Assembly (NCBI GenBank): GCA_964344305.1
Contig: CAYFMT010000003.1
Coordinates: forward strand, 116,129 to 180,128
DNA: 64,000 bases
Direction of reading: 5' to 3'
From: JABMOV01 sp964344305
Lineage (GTDB): Bacteria; Fidelibacterota; Marinisomatia; Marinisomatales; JABMOV01
In this document: positions 52,813 through 62,179 of the stretch, one piece after another
How positions within the stretch are numbered: position 1 is the first letter of the stretch
Layout of the letters: every line of letters starts with the position of its first letter
Made by a program: the position numbers and the translations under genes
The notes under the pieces: model-generated
What the model saw: only the letters and a program-made list of their open reading frames with translations
Told to the model about the DNA's origin: nothing
The model's database searches: none

Positions 52813-53633
52813 AGACGGATAACTACAATTCCCCATGGCGTAAACTTTCCACTGCCATATATGCTCCCCCCAGGGATGGGCGTATTTACGGTACCCTGGA
52901 TGTGGATATCACTCGAGCGCAGCAATTCGTAAGTGATTCGAGGAAAAATGGGAAAAAGATTACACTCACCCATGTTGCATCTGCTGCTCTTGGCAGGATA
53001 TTTGGTTACCATATACCTGAAATAAACTGTTTTGTGAAGCGAGGTACTTTTGTTCCCCGGGATGATGTCATCGTTACGGTCGCAGTAAACATGAAGGGTG
53101 GACAGGAAATGTCAAATATCCGCATTCATGATGCACATAATAAAACGGTTTTTGATATAGGAAATGAAGTCCGTGATAAAGCTGCCCGAGCACGACAGGG
53201 GACTGAAAATGCAGCGGTTAAAAATAAGTATACACTCTCAAAAATACCCTGGCCATTTCATCGTTGGGCATTTCTTCTCATTCGTTTCATTCATCATGGG
53301 CTGGGGATTGAATTACCTTCCATGGGATTAGCACACAATGCATTTGGCTCGGTCTTACTCTCCAATATTGGTTCCCATGGATTGACAACCGGAATGGCTG
53401 CCCTCTTTCCTGCCGGGAATATTCCTGCAGTCATCATTATGGGAAAAACGGAAGAAAAACCCGTGGTTCGGGATGGTGAGATTGTCGTTCGGACCATCAT
53501 GCCATTCACCGCCACCATGGATCACAGAATCCTGGACGGCTTCCACGGAGGATTATTGGCGCATTATGTTAAGAAATACATGGAAAATCCTGAACTTCTT
53601 GAAACATTGTATTCAGAAGAAACTATAGGTTGA
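52809..53633 (+). CDS. Stand-alone 2-oxoacid dehydrogenase E2-like acyltransferase domain
   Basis: 274 aa that correspond only to the E2 catalytic core: the ITLTHVASAALGRIF opening, GSVLLSNIGSHG and the active-site motif MDHRILDGFHGG (DHRxxDG). No lipoyl or E1/E3-binding domain and no E1 or E3 gene nearby. It may act as a CoA- or antibiotic-type acetyltransferase (the CAT fold is the same) or as a structural protein. Its 3' end overlaps the convergent symporter gene by 11 bases. Confidence 0.83.
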   Translation: MKTDNYNSPWRKLSTAIYAPPRDGRIYGTLDVDITRAQQFVSDSRKNGKKITLTHVASAALGRIFGYHIPEINCFVKRGTFVPRDDVIVTVAVNMKGGQEMSNIRIHDAHNKTVFDIGNEVRDKAARARQGTENAAVKNKYTLSKIPWPFHRWAFLLIRFIHHGLGIELPSMGLAHNAFGSVLLSNIGSHGLTTGMAALFPAGNIPAVIIMGKTEEKPVVRDGEIVVRTIMPFTATMDHRILDGFHGGLLAHYVKKYMENPELLETLYSEETIG

Positions 53634-55017
53634 CCGGTTTCCATTTCAGGAAACCAATCACTTTCCATATTATGAACATCAGGATCATGTATGCCAGCAA
53701 GATACCTGTTGCGACCCAATACCCTTTCATGGCTCCATCAAAATAAACAAATGGGACATTCAATGTTATTAGCATGGGGAAACCCAGGAACAGGGTAATA
53801 CCGCTGCCATAAACGGCATCCTCTGCAACAGGGGTTTCAAATTCCGGATCCACAACCCTCAACAGTACAAGTGCAGAATTGATTGTGCCTGTCAGTTCCC
53901 CGAAAATTTCAACAAAACGTTCGAAATGGTAGTCGTCAAATGCCCGCCTGCATGCCCAGTACAACCATACCAGTGTGGCAGGTCCAGCCAAAAGTGACAT
54001 GATAAGAATTGGCAGCCAGTATTGCATCACTACAGTGATACTTATTCCGGCAATGGCTCCAACCACAAGGTAATCAAGAAACAATCCCATTCCTCGTGTC
54101 ATCAATCCTGAGTCCACCACGTACCCCCTACCAGTCATGTCCAGGAATTTCCTGGTGAGTAGTGCCAGTAACAGGGCCACCACAAAGTGAAACGACCATA
54201 GTGTTGCAACAAATCCACCTAAACCATTTGCCAGCATGAGGCCTGCAAGAAAATCAACAACCAGGTAAGTGAGCATATAGACAAAGCCAATTAAGGCAAT
54301 GTGGAACGCGAAAGGTTCAATGGCCTCAGTGGACATAGGCAAATGCCCGGCGACGGGTGGTTTTCCATTTTTCACAATACCAGTTCTCATATCCTCTGAG
54401 ATATGATCGACATCTTCAATGAGTGCGGTTTTTTTCCTACGGATTCCCCAATTGATAAGTCCCATACCAACGAAAAAAGCATACAGGTAACCGATCGCCG
54501 CAAACGTTAACCCAACCTGGGCACCTCCTGCGAAACCAAATTCTTCCCAGCTGCCTGCGAGGGTGGCTGCCAGACCGGGACCCATCCCAAAGCCCAGAGG
54601 AACCACCAACCCAATCCCAACAAACAAATCTGGTTGAATTGTATACACAAGTGCAAACGCAACCAGCAGTCCTATCAATCCCTGTATGAGATAGGTGATG
54701 AGAGATGCAAAACTTTTGCTCAAGGGTCCTTTTCCCCAGTGTTTTTTTTGCTGTCGCAAACCAAGAGAAATGAAGGTCAATGCAAGGAAATGATAGACGT
54801 AGAGAACCAGCCTATCTGATTGAAGATTGATCAACCCAAACCCCTGTGAGCCCACCAGTAGTGCAATGGCACCACCAATGAAATTGTTCGGGATCAGATA
54901 AGTTTGAAAGAACTTTATGTACCTGCGGGCAATGGTTCCAATCAAAATGAACGTGCTCAAATATAGTAAATCAAGAACAACAGTTTTTAGGTTGACATCA
55001 AGATCCCATGGACTCAT
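53623..55017 (-). CDS. GltS-family sodium/glutamate symporter-like protein
   Basis: 464 aa with about twelve helices. Typical GltS elements are FIGGAIALLVGSQGFG, PLGFGMGPGLAATLAGSWEE (the pore-loop region, 20 residues) and the internally related C-terminal FGELTGTINSALVLLRVVDP. It probably imports glutamate or another dicarboxylate with Na+. Convergent with the E2-like gene and 36 bases after the D15 barrel gene. Confidence 0.85.
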   Translation of the reverse strand: MSPWDLDVNLKTVVLDLLYLSTFILIGTIARRYIKFFQTYLIPNNFIGGAIALLVGSQGFGLINLQSDRLVLYVYHFLALTFISLGLRQQKKHWGKGPLSKSFASLITYLIQGLIGLLVAFALVYTIQPDLFVGIGLVVPLGFGMGPGLAATLAGSWEEFGFAGGAQVGLTFAAIGYLYAFFVGMGLINWGIRRKKTALIEDVDHISEDMRTGIVKNGKPPVAGHLPMSTEAIEPFAFHIALIGFVYMLTYLVVDFLAGLMLANGLGGFVATLWSFHFVVALLLALLTRKFLDMTGRGYVVDSGLMTRGMGLFLDYLVVGAIAGISITVVMQYWLPILIMSLLAGPATLVWLYWACRRAFDDYHFERFVEIFGELTGTINSALVLLRVVDPEFETPVAEDAVYGSGITLFLGFPMLITLNVPFVYFDGAMKGYWVATGILLAYMILMFIIWKVIGFLKWKPVNL

Positions 55018-55053
55018 AAATCCTCCTGATAATTAAGATGTGAAAGTGAGTGA

Positions 55054-56340
55054 TTAGAACAGATAGCCCAGCCCAATATATAGTCCGCTGCTTCCATCAC
55101 GTTCATCCTTTGCCATGCCGTAATCCGCTGCAATGATAAAGTTTTCATTCAAAGCAATTCGAAATCCGCCGCCGTAGCCCACATGCCAGGTATCCTCCAC
55201 TTCGGGAATCATCATGCTGGATGTTGGATCGATACTGTATTCATAGGGTTGGTATACTTTTCCTGCATCCATGAACGCATTAAGTGCAAGATAGAAGTCC
55301 TGATTGAAAAATGAAAATCGAACAAATTTCCATCGAAACTCCATGTTTCCAAATGCCACACCATCGCCAATAACCCTGTTTCTCAGTATTCCTCGAATGG
55401 TTTTAGATCCGCCAAATCCATCCTGTGTCTTGTAACTGCTGTGTGCAAACGGAAGCATGTAGAAGGGGATATCACCTGATAATTTTCCCTGGAGTCCCAA
55501 TCTGTATGCAAATGAGAGGTTGTCTTCCATGAGAGTAAAATACTGCCTGTGAGTTAATACATATTGACTGTATGAACCTTCTTCCGTTGATGCAAAAAGG
55601 ATAAGTGCTTCTGTCCACAATCCACTCATGGGGTTAGGTTCATTATCCCTGGAATCATACACAAACCCACCCTTCAGGAATGTTGTTTGACCTCCATCTG
55701 CATCATTTTCAGGAATGATACCCAGATTGATATACTCATCATAAAGTGTCGTAGTATCGGGTAATGGATTCTCATCATTTCCTTCATTCAAGCTTTCAAT
55801 ATCCACTGTTGAGATGTCGGTTTTGTAGGATCCGATACCAGCGAACCAACGTGCATTTTTCATCGGGAGATTATTCTGCACGTCAACGGTTGTACGTAGT
55901 AAATCCCTGGCATATTTGTAGTAGACTCGAGTACGATACAATGTATTGGTCTCATCATCATCCGTGTATAGAGGTTCATATGCACCCTCGTACCCGTTAA
56001 ACCCATAGAAATCCAGTGCCTTCTCTGTCAGGTAGGATAGGTCCACTGTGACCCGATACCCCTTCTGCATCACATCCTTGAAATCCATGAAGGCAACATT
56101 TCTTCCACTTCCCTTCGTGGTCCGGGACCATTCAAGATACATGGATTTACTGAAATCAGGATAACGAGTGCCATCTCCATAGTCAAAAACATTCATAATG
56201 GCACCGTACAAAAACCCTGTATCCGTATCATAAGAAACTGCCGGTATTCCCCCGAGACTCCAACCTGATTTTGTGGATTCCTGAGCGAAGCCAACGGTTA
56301 GACACAGAACCAAACACAGACGGAAACCTCCTTGTACCAT
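55054..56340 (-). CDS. D15/BamA-like outer-membrane barrel (DUF5982-type)
   Basis: 428 aa from the ATG at 56340, chosen because AGGGG lies seven bases before it; the frame continues upstream to 56367. A signal peptide (about 1-20) is followed by SYDTDTGFLYGAIMNVFDYG, then EWSRTTKGSGRN and GFNGYEG, typical of the DUF5982 region, and a surface-antigen barrel ending GLYIGLGYLF. GGSKTIRGILRN is the Omp85 VRGF-equivalent. No POTRA domain. Function unknown. Confidence 0.83.
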   Translation of the reverse strand: MVQGGFRLCLVLCLTVGFAQESTKSGWSLGGIPAVSYDTDTGFLYGAIMNVFDYGDGTRYPDFSKSMYLEWSRTTKGSGRNVAFMDFKDVMQKGYRVTVDLSYLTEKALDFYGFNGYEGAYEPLYTDDDETNTLYRTRVYYKYARDLLRTTVDVQNNLPMKNARWFAGIGSYKTDISTVDIESLNEGNDENPLPDTTTLYDEYINLGIIPENDADGGQTTFLKGGFVYDSRDNEPNPMSGLWTEALILFASTEEGSYSQYVLTHRQYFTLMEDNLSFAYRLGLQGKLSGDIPFYMLPFAHSSYKTQDGFGGSKTIRGILRNRVIGDGVAFGNMEFRWKFVRFSFFNQDFYLALNAFMDAGKVYQPYEYSIDPTSSMMIPEVEDTWHVGYGGGFRIALNENFIIAADYGMAKDERDGSSGLYIGLGYLF

Positions 56341-56480
56341 ATCAACCCCTAATCTGATGATTAACAAAAAAATATGAGAAGTAGTTTAATGAAAAATAAG
56401 GTAAATGGGAAAAGAAGATACCGTGTTAAGTATCAGCTTGAATTCCCTGGAATATTGTAGAAATGAAGTATGGTGCTCTT

Positions 56481-57137
56481 CTACAAATCCAAATCTATTA
56501 GCTTATTCTTGATGGCGTATTTTGTGAGCTCTGCCGTGTTGTGTAGATTCAACTTTCTCATGATGTTTTTTCGATGTGTCGTTACGGTATTACCACTGAT
56601 AAAAAGCTGGTTTGAGATTTCACTCACCGTTTTTCCCTCAGCAATAAGCTGTAGAACTTCCGTTTCTCGACCGGATAGTTTACTTGCAGAACCTCCTTGC
56701 CCATGCCATTCGGGGTGGACAATATCATCCACAAGGACTTCAGACACTGTTGGACTCAGGTATTTTTTCCCTTTCATAACCGTTCGGATGCCTGAGATAA
56801 GTTCCTCCACGGCATTCTTTTTCAGGATGTATCCCGCTGCTCCTGCTTTAAGGCTGTTTACTACATACTGTCGGGTTCCGTGCATGGACAGGACAAGTGT
56901 CTTGGTCTTTGGCTTCAGTTTTGTTACCTGTCGTGTGACGTCTATCCCATTCAATCCCGGCATGGATATATCCATTATCACAACCTGTGGGTTTAATTCG
57001 GTAATCAGGTCCAGCGCTTCCTGACCTGTGGAAGCTTCACCCACAACCCGAATATCATGTTCATCCTGAAGCAGGGATACAATCCCTTTTCTTAATATAG
57101 TATGATCATCTGCAATAATAACATCAATGGTTCCCAT
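56481..57137 (-). CDS. NarL/FixJ-type response regulator
   Basis: 218 aa: receiver with phospho-acceptor Asp56 in VIMDISMPGLNG, and LuxR-type HTH in LSGRETEVLQLIAEGKTVSE ... SGNTVTTHRKNIMRKL. It overlaps the sensor kinase gene by 14 bases and forms a two-component pair with it. Targets are unknown. Confidence 0.95.
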   Translation of the reverse strand: MGTIDVIIADDHTILRKGIVSLLQDEHDIRVVGEASTGQEALDLITELNPQVVIMDISMPGLNGIDVTRQVTKLKPKTKTLVLSMHGTRQYVVNSLKAGAAGYILKKNAVEELISGIRTVMKGKKYLSPTVSEVLVDDIVHPEWHGQGGSASKLSGRETEVLQLIAEGKTVSEISNQLFISGNTVTTHRKNIMRKLNLHNTAELTKYAIKNKLIDLDL

Positions 57138-58797
57138 GCAATTCCTCCGGTCTATTCAATGGTATTGTGATTTGTACCTCAGTTCCCTCGCCGGGATTTG
57201 TTTTTATATACAATTTTCCATTTAAAATCTGAAGTCGTTCTTCCATCCCCACAAGCCCTGCACTTGTTTTCATTAACTTCGTCTCCATGACTTCTTCATA
57301 ATCAAATCCAACACCGTCATCTCTAATCACAGCATACATATCTTCATCGATTTTATCAATATTAATTGTCACATTCTCAGCGTTAGCATGCCGGGATATA
57401 TTTGTCAATGCTTCCTGCACAATTCGATAAAATATTATTTCCTGATCATCGTCTAATTCTGCCTCATGCAGGTTGAAGTTTAGGTTAACAGAAATCTCAT
57501 TCCGCTTTCTATACTGGCCGATATACCACTCCAGAGACGAATACAGCCCAAGTTCATCAAGCATGGTTGGACGCAACAGGAGAGAAAGATCACGGATGCT
57601 TTCCTCACTCGTATCAATCATTCCTATGGTGTCTTTCAGTTTTTCAATGATTCCTGAGTCATTATGCCCTTTTAAACCAACCAGTACCTTCGAAACATTG
57701 ATTCTCATGGCTGTCAGCATTTGTCCAAAATCATCGTGGAGTTCCAATGCCAGATTCTTCTTTTCCTCCTCCTGCAATTGCAATAACTGTTGAGAAAGCT
57801 GCATTAGTTTTTTTCGATGGATGAGAGAACTGTCAACAGCAAACTTCCTTCGAATGATTCCGGCAGCCTGCTGGCTAATGGTATTGATTCTTAGTTTTTG
57901 TTCATCTGTAAATGGCACACCACTGAAGAAATGAAATGTGGCGTGGACTGTATTGTCCGCAATGAGAGGGACGATCCCCATATATTTGATCGACCTGAGT
58001 TTTCCAATATTGGTAATGATTCCAAATATATCTCTAAGACTCCACTGTCCGGCGTTGATCAGTGTCTTTTTATTTACAATTTTTCTGAGAATCGAATAGT
58101 CTACATAAACAGGTTGTTGTCTGGTTATAATCTGCTCAAGAGTACTATCCTTAATCAGCCTTAAGGTTATTTTGCTCTCATCATTGTCTGATTTGCGCGG
58201 CACCAACCCCATGATTTCCTCACTGAAGATGAGGTAATTCACTTCAATGGTTTTTAGATCATCATCTGTGTGACTGGCAATGAACCCATTGCAGTCAAAC
58301 TCCTGAAACAACCAGTGCCCGATTCGAGCATAAACATTTTCAAGTTTCCCAGGTTCATTGATGATAGAGTTCACATCGTTTATCAGCGTCAGGTCTGCGG
58401 ATTTTTCTCGAATTTCTCGCTCAGTTATCTTGCTTTCGGTTCTATCCTGGATAATGACAATGATGTACTGAATATTTTCGTCCTGATCCATAACAGCAGA
58501 CGTAAATACTTCAGTCCAGAGTTCAGTACCATCCTTGTGGTTCATCCTGCATTCCAGACGAATCCCTTCCGGTCCGGCACTCTGGATTGATGGGAAGAAT
58601 ATTTCCGGATCGATCCAATCATCTTTATGGACCAGGGATTTTAGAGAAACATTTTCTAATTCTTCCGGATCGTATCCAATGAGTCTTTCAAATGCCTGAT
58701 TACTTGATAGAATCCTGCTTTGGGTATCCATGAGGTAAATTGGAATACTTGAGTGTTCAAATATATCCTGAAAGACAGTATCTGGTTTCGTACTCAT
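57124..58797 (-). CDS. PAS-GAF sensor histidine kinase (NarX/HisKA_3 type)
   Basis: 557 aa from the ATG at 58797; an in-frame TTG 27 bases upstream is less likely. Order: PAS (residues about 10-125: SSIPIYLMDTQSRIL, GYDPEELEN), a GAF-like region (about 155-320), a coiled coil, HisKA_3 with the phospho-acceptor in LALELHDDFGQ, and an ATPase domain (RHANAENVTI, IRDDGVGFDYEE). No membrane helix, so it senses a cytosolic signal. Pairs with the NarL-type regulator. Confidence 0.93.
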   Translation of the reverse strand: MSTKPDTVFQDIFEHSSIPIYLMDTQSRILSSNQAFERLIGYDPEELENVSLKSLVHKDDWIDPEIFFPSIQSAGPEGIRLECRMNHKDGTELWTEVFTSAVMDQDENIQYIIVIIQDRTESKITEREIREKSADLTLINDVNSIINEPGKLENVYARIGHWLFQEFDCNGFIASHTDDDLKTIEVNYLIFSEEIMGLVPRKSDNDESKITLRLIKDSTLEQIITRQQPVYVDYSILRKIVNKKTLINAGQWSLRDIFGIITNIGKLRSIKYMGIVPLIADNTVHATFHFFSGVPFTDEQKLRINTISQQAAGIIRRKFAVDSSLIHRKKLMQLSQQLLQLQEEEKKNLALELHDDFGQMLTAMRINVSKVLVGLKGHNDSGIIEKLKDTIGMIDTSEESIRDLSLLLRPTMLDELGLYSSLEWYIGQYRKRNEISVNLNFNLHEAELDDDQEIIFYRIVQEALTNISRHANAENVTINIDKIDEDMYAVIRDDGVGFDYEEVMETKLMKTSAGLVGMEERLQILNGKLYIKTNPGEGTEVQITIPLNRPEELHGNH

Positions 58798-58867
58798 ATC
58801 AATGTCCAATTTTAGGACAGGCAATTAAAAATCACCAGCATAGAAAACAGGATAGATTGTGAGAAAA

Positions 58868-59092
58868 TTAGAAGTCTTTTCTCCGTTTGTACCAGCCTAG
58901 ACCCAGGATGACGGTAATCCATGCATTTACCAGGAAAAAAGGCATATCCCCAAGAACAATGGCATGAATGGTCAGGATAAAACTGGCCACAGTATTGATT
59001 GGGTAAAAATACAGGCTGTATTTCGTGAGTAGTGTCGTATACCCAATCATGAGTAGAATGAGTCCAATCCATCCTACCATGGTGTTAGGCAT
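58868..59092 (-). CDS. Small membrane protein (CBU_0592-like)
   Basis: 74 aa with three helices (VGWIGLILLMIGYTTLLTKY, a central TVASFILTIHAIVLGD, and AWITVILGLGWYKR). The VGWIGxxLL start and size match the CBU_0592-like family of unknown function. It follows the terminator of the Tsx-like gene and precedes the sensor kinase gene by 71 bases. Confidence 0.72.
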   Translation of the reverse strand: MPNTMVGWIGLILLMIGYTTLLTKYSLYFYPINTVASFILTIHAIVLGDMPFFLVNAWITVILGLGWYKRRKDF

Positions 59093-59100
59093 TCCCTGTA

Positions 59101-59135
59101 AAAAAATACCCGTCTGGCTTCAAACGGGTATTTTT
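59101..59135 (-). terminator. Intrinsic terminator after the Tsx-like gene
   Basis: On the minus strand ATACCCGT-ttgaagccag-ACGGGTAT followed by a T-run (TTTTTTT). It lies 19 bases after the stop of the Tsx-like gene. Confidence 0.88.
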
Positions 59136-59154
59136 CAACAAATATTTCACTGGA

Positions 59155-59811
59155 TTAAAATTCCCACTTTACTCCTACCGTTGGGTAGACATCCCAAACA
59201 TCGTTAACAACAGGAAAATTGTATTGAACATGGATTTCGCCACCAATGGCTGCGTATTCATTCAAATTCCACCAGAGTTGTGGTTCGCTAAACACTATCC
59301 AATCCTTACCATCTGCACCTGTTTTATCCATGGTCCACACATCCACAAACCCTGCAAACGCTAATGCTCCATGCACCAATGGCTTAAACCACACGGCTGT
59401 TAGCTGGAGATCATGAGAATCTGTGGAGACCGGGTGCCGGTATAATACATCAACCGTAACCGGCAATCCAGGGAGATCAATGGTCCTGCTTACTCCTGCC
59501 AGCCAGATTTGACCCAGTGGAAAACTGGAAGTCAATCCATCATTGTATTGCAGGGATGCCTGAACAGCATCCGTTACTGGAAGGGCAAAATATCTTGCAA
59601 TTTCCATGTAAGCAAGAGATGCGGTTTTATTCCCGGGTTCATTGTATTCCATGTCAACAAACCAGTATGTTGCGCCATGATCATCCGGTTTAAACATTTC
59701 AAATGTTGATACAAAATACTGTCTATCGCTATCAAGCTCATAATGTACCTGGATGTTTTGCGAAAACGGTATGCCTGGTATGAAAAACAATATGAACCAA
59801 AGATGTTTCAT
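59155..59811 (-). CDS. Tsx-like / DUF5020 outer-membrane protein
   Basis: 218 aa: signal peptide (about 1-17), then alternating aromatic strands (YFVSTFEMFKPDDHGATYWF, VDMEYN; QLWWNLNEYAAIGGEIHVQYN; 20 or fewer each) and a terminal Phe (VGVKWEF), the layout of a 12-strand Tsx-like nucleoside channel. It fits DUF5020. It begins seven bases after the FKBP gene stop, so they share a transcript. Confidence 0.8.
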   Translation of the reverse strand: MKHLWFILFFIPGIPFSQNIQVHYELDSDRQYFVSTFEMFKPDDHGATYWFVDMEYNEPGNKTASLAYMEIARYFALPVTDAVQASLQYNDGLTSSFPLGQIWLAGVSRTIDLPGLPVTVDVLYRHPVSTDSHDLQLTAVWFKPLVHGALAFAGFVDVWTMDKTGADGKDWIVFSEPQLWWNLNEYAAIGGEIHVQYNFPVVNDVWDVYPTVGVKWEF

Positions 59812-59817
59812 GGAAGG

Positions 59818-60525
59818 TTATTCAATTCCCAATAATTCAATTTCAAAAATCAACAGTTGGTTGGGTCCGATCTTTGCACCGCTCCCGCGTTCGCCATATC
59901 CAAGATGTCCAGGAACATAAACTTCCCATTTTTCACCTACTCGCATAAGCTGAAGTGCTTCTGTCCACCCCTTGATAACGCCATTTAACCGAAAGGATGC
60001 AGGCTGATCCCTGCCAACAGAACTGTCGAAAACCGTGCCATCGATTAAACGTCCTGTATAGTGAACACTGACTCGATCTGTCACCACAGGTGATGGACCC
60101 TGGGCAGATTCCAGCACTTTATACTGCAATCCGGTTTCTGTTTCCACCACACCTTCTTTCGTCCGGTTTTCTGAAAGAAATTCGTCTCCCTCTTTGGCAT
60201 TTTTCTCTGCCTTCATCTTAGCCAGTTCCTGCTGTTTTTGCCGAAGTTCTACACGAAAAGCTGCCAGTATTGAGCGCATCTCTTCTTCGGTAAATACCGT
60301 TTCATCTCCACCATAGGCATCCATGAAACCACGGGTAAAGACCTGGGGGTTCACATCCACAGACTGATGATTGAAACTGGTGGCAATATCCATTCCAATG
60401 CTATAGCTGATGGTGTCAACATGTGTTTCAACGGTCACATTTGGAGTGCCTCCAGGGATTTCGGACTGATTTCCGCATCCAATTAGAATAAGAATTGGAA
60501 GCCATATCAGAAGGTTACGTATCAT
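59818..60525 (-). CDS. FKBP-type peptidyl-prolyl isomerase lipoprotein (Mip/FkpA-like)
   Basis: 235 aa. Lipobox Cys17 in LILIGCGNQ. The N-terminal helical dimerisation part contains YSIGMDIATSF, and the FKBP domain (about 125-235) contains VHYTGRLIDGTVFDSS and LGYGERGSGAKIGPNQLLIF. It folds proteins in the periplasm, probably assisting outer-membrane proteins. Confidence 0.93.
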   Translation of the reverse strand: MIRNLLIWLPILILIGCGNQSEIPGGTPNVTVETHVDTISYSIGMDIATSFNHQSVDVNPQVFTRGFMDAYGGDETVFTEEEMRSILAAFRVELRQKQQELAKMKAEKNAKEGDEFLSENRTKEGVVETETGLQYKVLESAQGPSPVVTDRVSVHYTGRLIDGTVFDSSVGRDQPASFRLNGVIKGWTEALQLMRVGEKWEVYVPGHLGYGERGSGAKIGPNQLLIFEIELLGIE

Positions 60526-60591
60526 GATTTTCCTTTCTTTCCATAATTAAAAACCCGGAAAGTTACATCAACTATCCCGTCGATAGTGGAA

Positions 60592-60924
60592 CTAATCGTT
60601 CCCTGATTTTTTCATGATCTTTACAGCGGTACCGTATACCAGTAATTCAGCTGAACCGGCCATCACCATGGATGTCTGGAATCGGACCGATACAACTGCA
60701 TCAGCTCCCATGGATTCAGCCTGTCGCTTCATTCTTTGAAGGGCCTGTTCGCGTGCCTCTGCCATCATGGAGGTGTACTCTTTGATTTCACCGCCAACGA
60801 GAACCCGCAATCCCGCCACAATATCCTTCCCAAGATGTTTTGCACGGATCGTATTTCCAATCACCGTTCCCAAAGATTCAATAATTGAATGACCGGCGAT
60901 AGTCTCTGTAGTGGTGATGATCAT
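60592..60924 (-). CDS. YbjQ family protein (heavy-metal-binding DUF74)
   Basis: 110 aa. TTTETIAGHSIIESLGTVIG, LGKDIVAGLRVLVGGEIKEY and MGADAVVSVRFQTS are diagnostic of the YbjQ/UPF0145 family, a pentameric protein of unknown function. It starts inside the stop of the upstream small membrane gene. Confidence 0.92.
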   Translation of the reverse strand: MIITTTETIAGHSIIESLGTVIGNTIRAKHLGKDIVAGLRVLVGGEIKEYTSMMAEAREQALQRMKRQAESMGADAVVSVRFQTSMVMAGSAELLVYGTAVKIMKKSGND

Positions 60925-61133
60925 GATTCAATATCCCTGAAGGGTTCATCATCCTTATCGGATTGTGATTCTCTGTACACCGAGTAGAGCATCATGATGA
61001 CACCCACAATGACAGCGGTGATGGCCAGTCCTGTAATGGGGTGGGATGCAAGAAAGGATAAAATGGTTTTGACAAATATCAATACCAGCACCACCGCGCC
61101 ACCAATAATAAAATATATTCCTGTCTGCTTCAT
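60921..61133 (-). CDS. Small two-helix membrane protein
   Basis: 70 aa with two helices (YFIIGGAVVLVLIFVKTIL and ITGLAITAVIVGVIMMLYSV, each 20 or fewer) and an acidic C-terminus. Family not recognised. It overlaps ybjQ by four bases (ATGA) and may be its membrane partner. An AAGGAG motif precedes the ATG. Confidence 0.7.
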   Translation of the reverse strand: MKQTGIYFIIGGAVVLVLIFVKTILSFLASHPITGLAITAVIVGVIMMLYSVYRESQSDKDDEPFRDIES

Positions 61134-61243
61134 AAATCGTCTCCTTTAACTGAAGGAATTTTACCAATTCTAACAATTTTTTTCCATATCATCCTTTCAA
61201 AGTTCATCGTGATTGTGTAATTGTATTCCCAGTAAATTTTATC

Positions 61244-61894
61244 ATGATTGCCTGCGAAACAGATCGGATTATATTTGAATCATTTTGTGGAGGATATGAC
61301 AAAAATTTCATCTACCTTCTCACTGACAAAGCGACACACCAACAATATCTGGTGGATGCAGCACTTCCACTCCGATCCATTCAGCAATCCATTCAACCCC
61401 AATACATTGGTTTACTTCTAACCCATACACACGAGGATCATACTGCCTTTGTCGGGGAACTAGTAAATGTGTATCCGAAAATAATCATACATGCAAATGA
61501 ACCATCAGTTTTGAGCAAATGCAATGTTCGACCCATTAGTGATGGGGATCGGATTCCTTTCGGTGACAGGTTCATACACGTCATTCATACTCCAGGTCAT
61601 ACAATTGATTCTTGCTGTTTTTATCTTGAACCATATCTCTTTACAGGAGATACACTTTTTGTGGGTAGAACCGGTCGCACCATCTCACCCGGTAGTAATA
61701 CAGTACAACTATACAGGTCCGTATACTCAAAACTTCTCCCTTTACCCCCTGAAACCCTTATATTCCCGGGGCATGATTATGGCGAAAAACCAATGATAAC
61801 CCTATCTCAAAACATCGAAATGAGTCCACTTCTCCAGGCAACGGATGAATCGGATTTTTGTAAACGTATGGCTTTCTACGAAGCGAATCGATGA
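61244..61894 (+). CDS. Metallo-beta-lactamase-fold hydrolase (glyoxalase II-like)
   Basis: 216 aa. The zinc motif HTHEDH is at 61-66, and further ligands are in HTPGHTIDS, FTGDTLFVGRTGR and FPGHDYGE, in the order expected for glyoxalase II or persulfide dioxygenase-like enzymes. The C-terminal helical domain of true glyoxalase II is short here. Its substrate is uncertain. Confidence 0.88.
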   Translation: MIACETDRIIFESFCGGYDKNFIYLLTDKATHQQYLVDAALPLRSIQQSIQPQYIGLLLTHTHEDHTAFVGELVNVYPKIIIHANEPSVLSKCNVRPISDGDRIPFGDRFIHVIHTPGHTIDSCCFYLEPYLFTGDTLFVGRTGRTISPGSNTVQLYRSVYSKLLPLPPETLIFPGHDYGEKPMITLSQNIEMSPLLQATDESDFCKRMAFYEANR

Positions 61895-61906
61895 GGTAAA
61901 CCAGTA

Positions 61907-62179
61907 ATGAAATTTCATATCTTGCTCGTATCAATCCTGATCCTATTTTTTTGCATTTCCTGTAACGAAGATGATTCCTGCACAGATTGCGGTGGCGGCC
62001 TTGAAGAAGGATATTTATACAAAACTGTTACAGAAGATGATATTTCTAAATTGGGTCAGTTGGGAATTACACTTGATGAGTGTATCCAGTTTAAATTTGT
62101 AAGCGATACAGGTGAGGAACTGGATATTGAGACGGTGGCCGTAGTAGATGACTGCTGCTGTGATCTGTATGAATTTTAA
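61907..62179 (+). CDS. Small acidic Cys-rich lipoprotein
   Basis: 90 aa. A lipoprotein signal with FFCISCNEDD, then C-T-D-C-G-G-G, a lone Cys in LDECIQF and a run of three cysteines (DDCCCDLYEF) near the end. The many cysteines in an exported, acidic chain suggest metal binding or disulfides. Family unknown. The stop overlaps the esterase gene start by one base. Confidence 0.7.
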   Translation: MKFHILLVSILILFFCISCNEDDSCTDCGGGLEEGYLYKTVTEDDISKLGQLGITLDECIQFKFVSDTGEELDIETVAVVDDCCCDLYEF

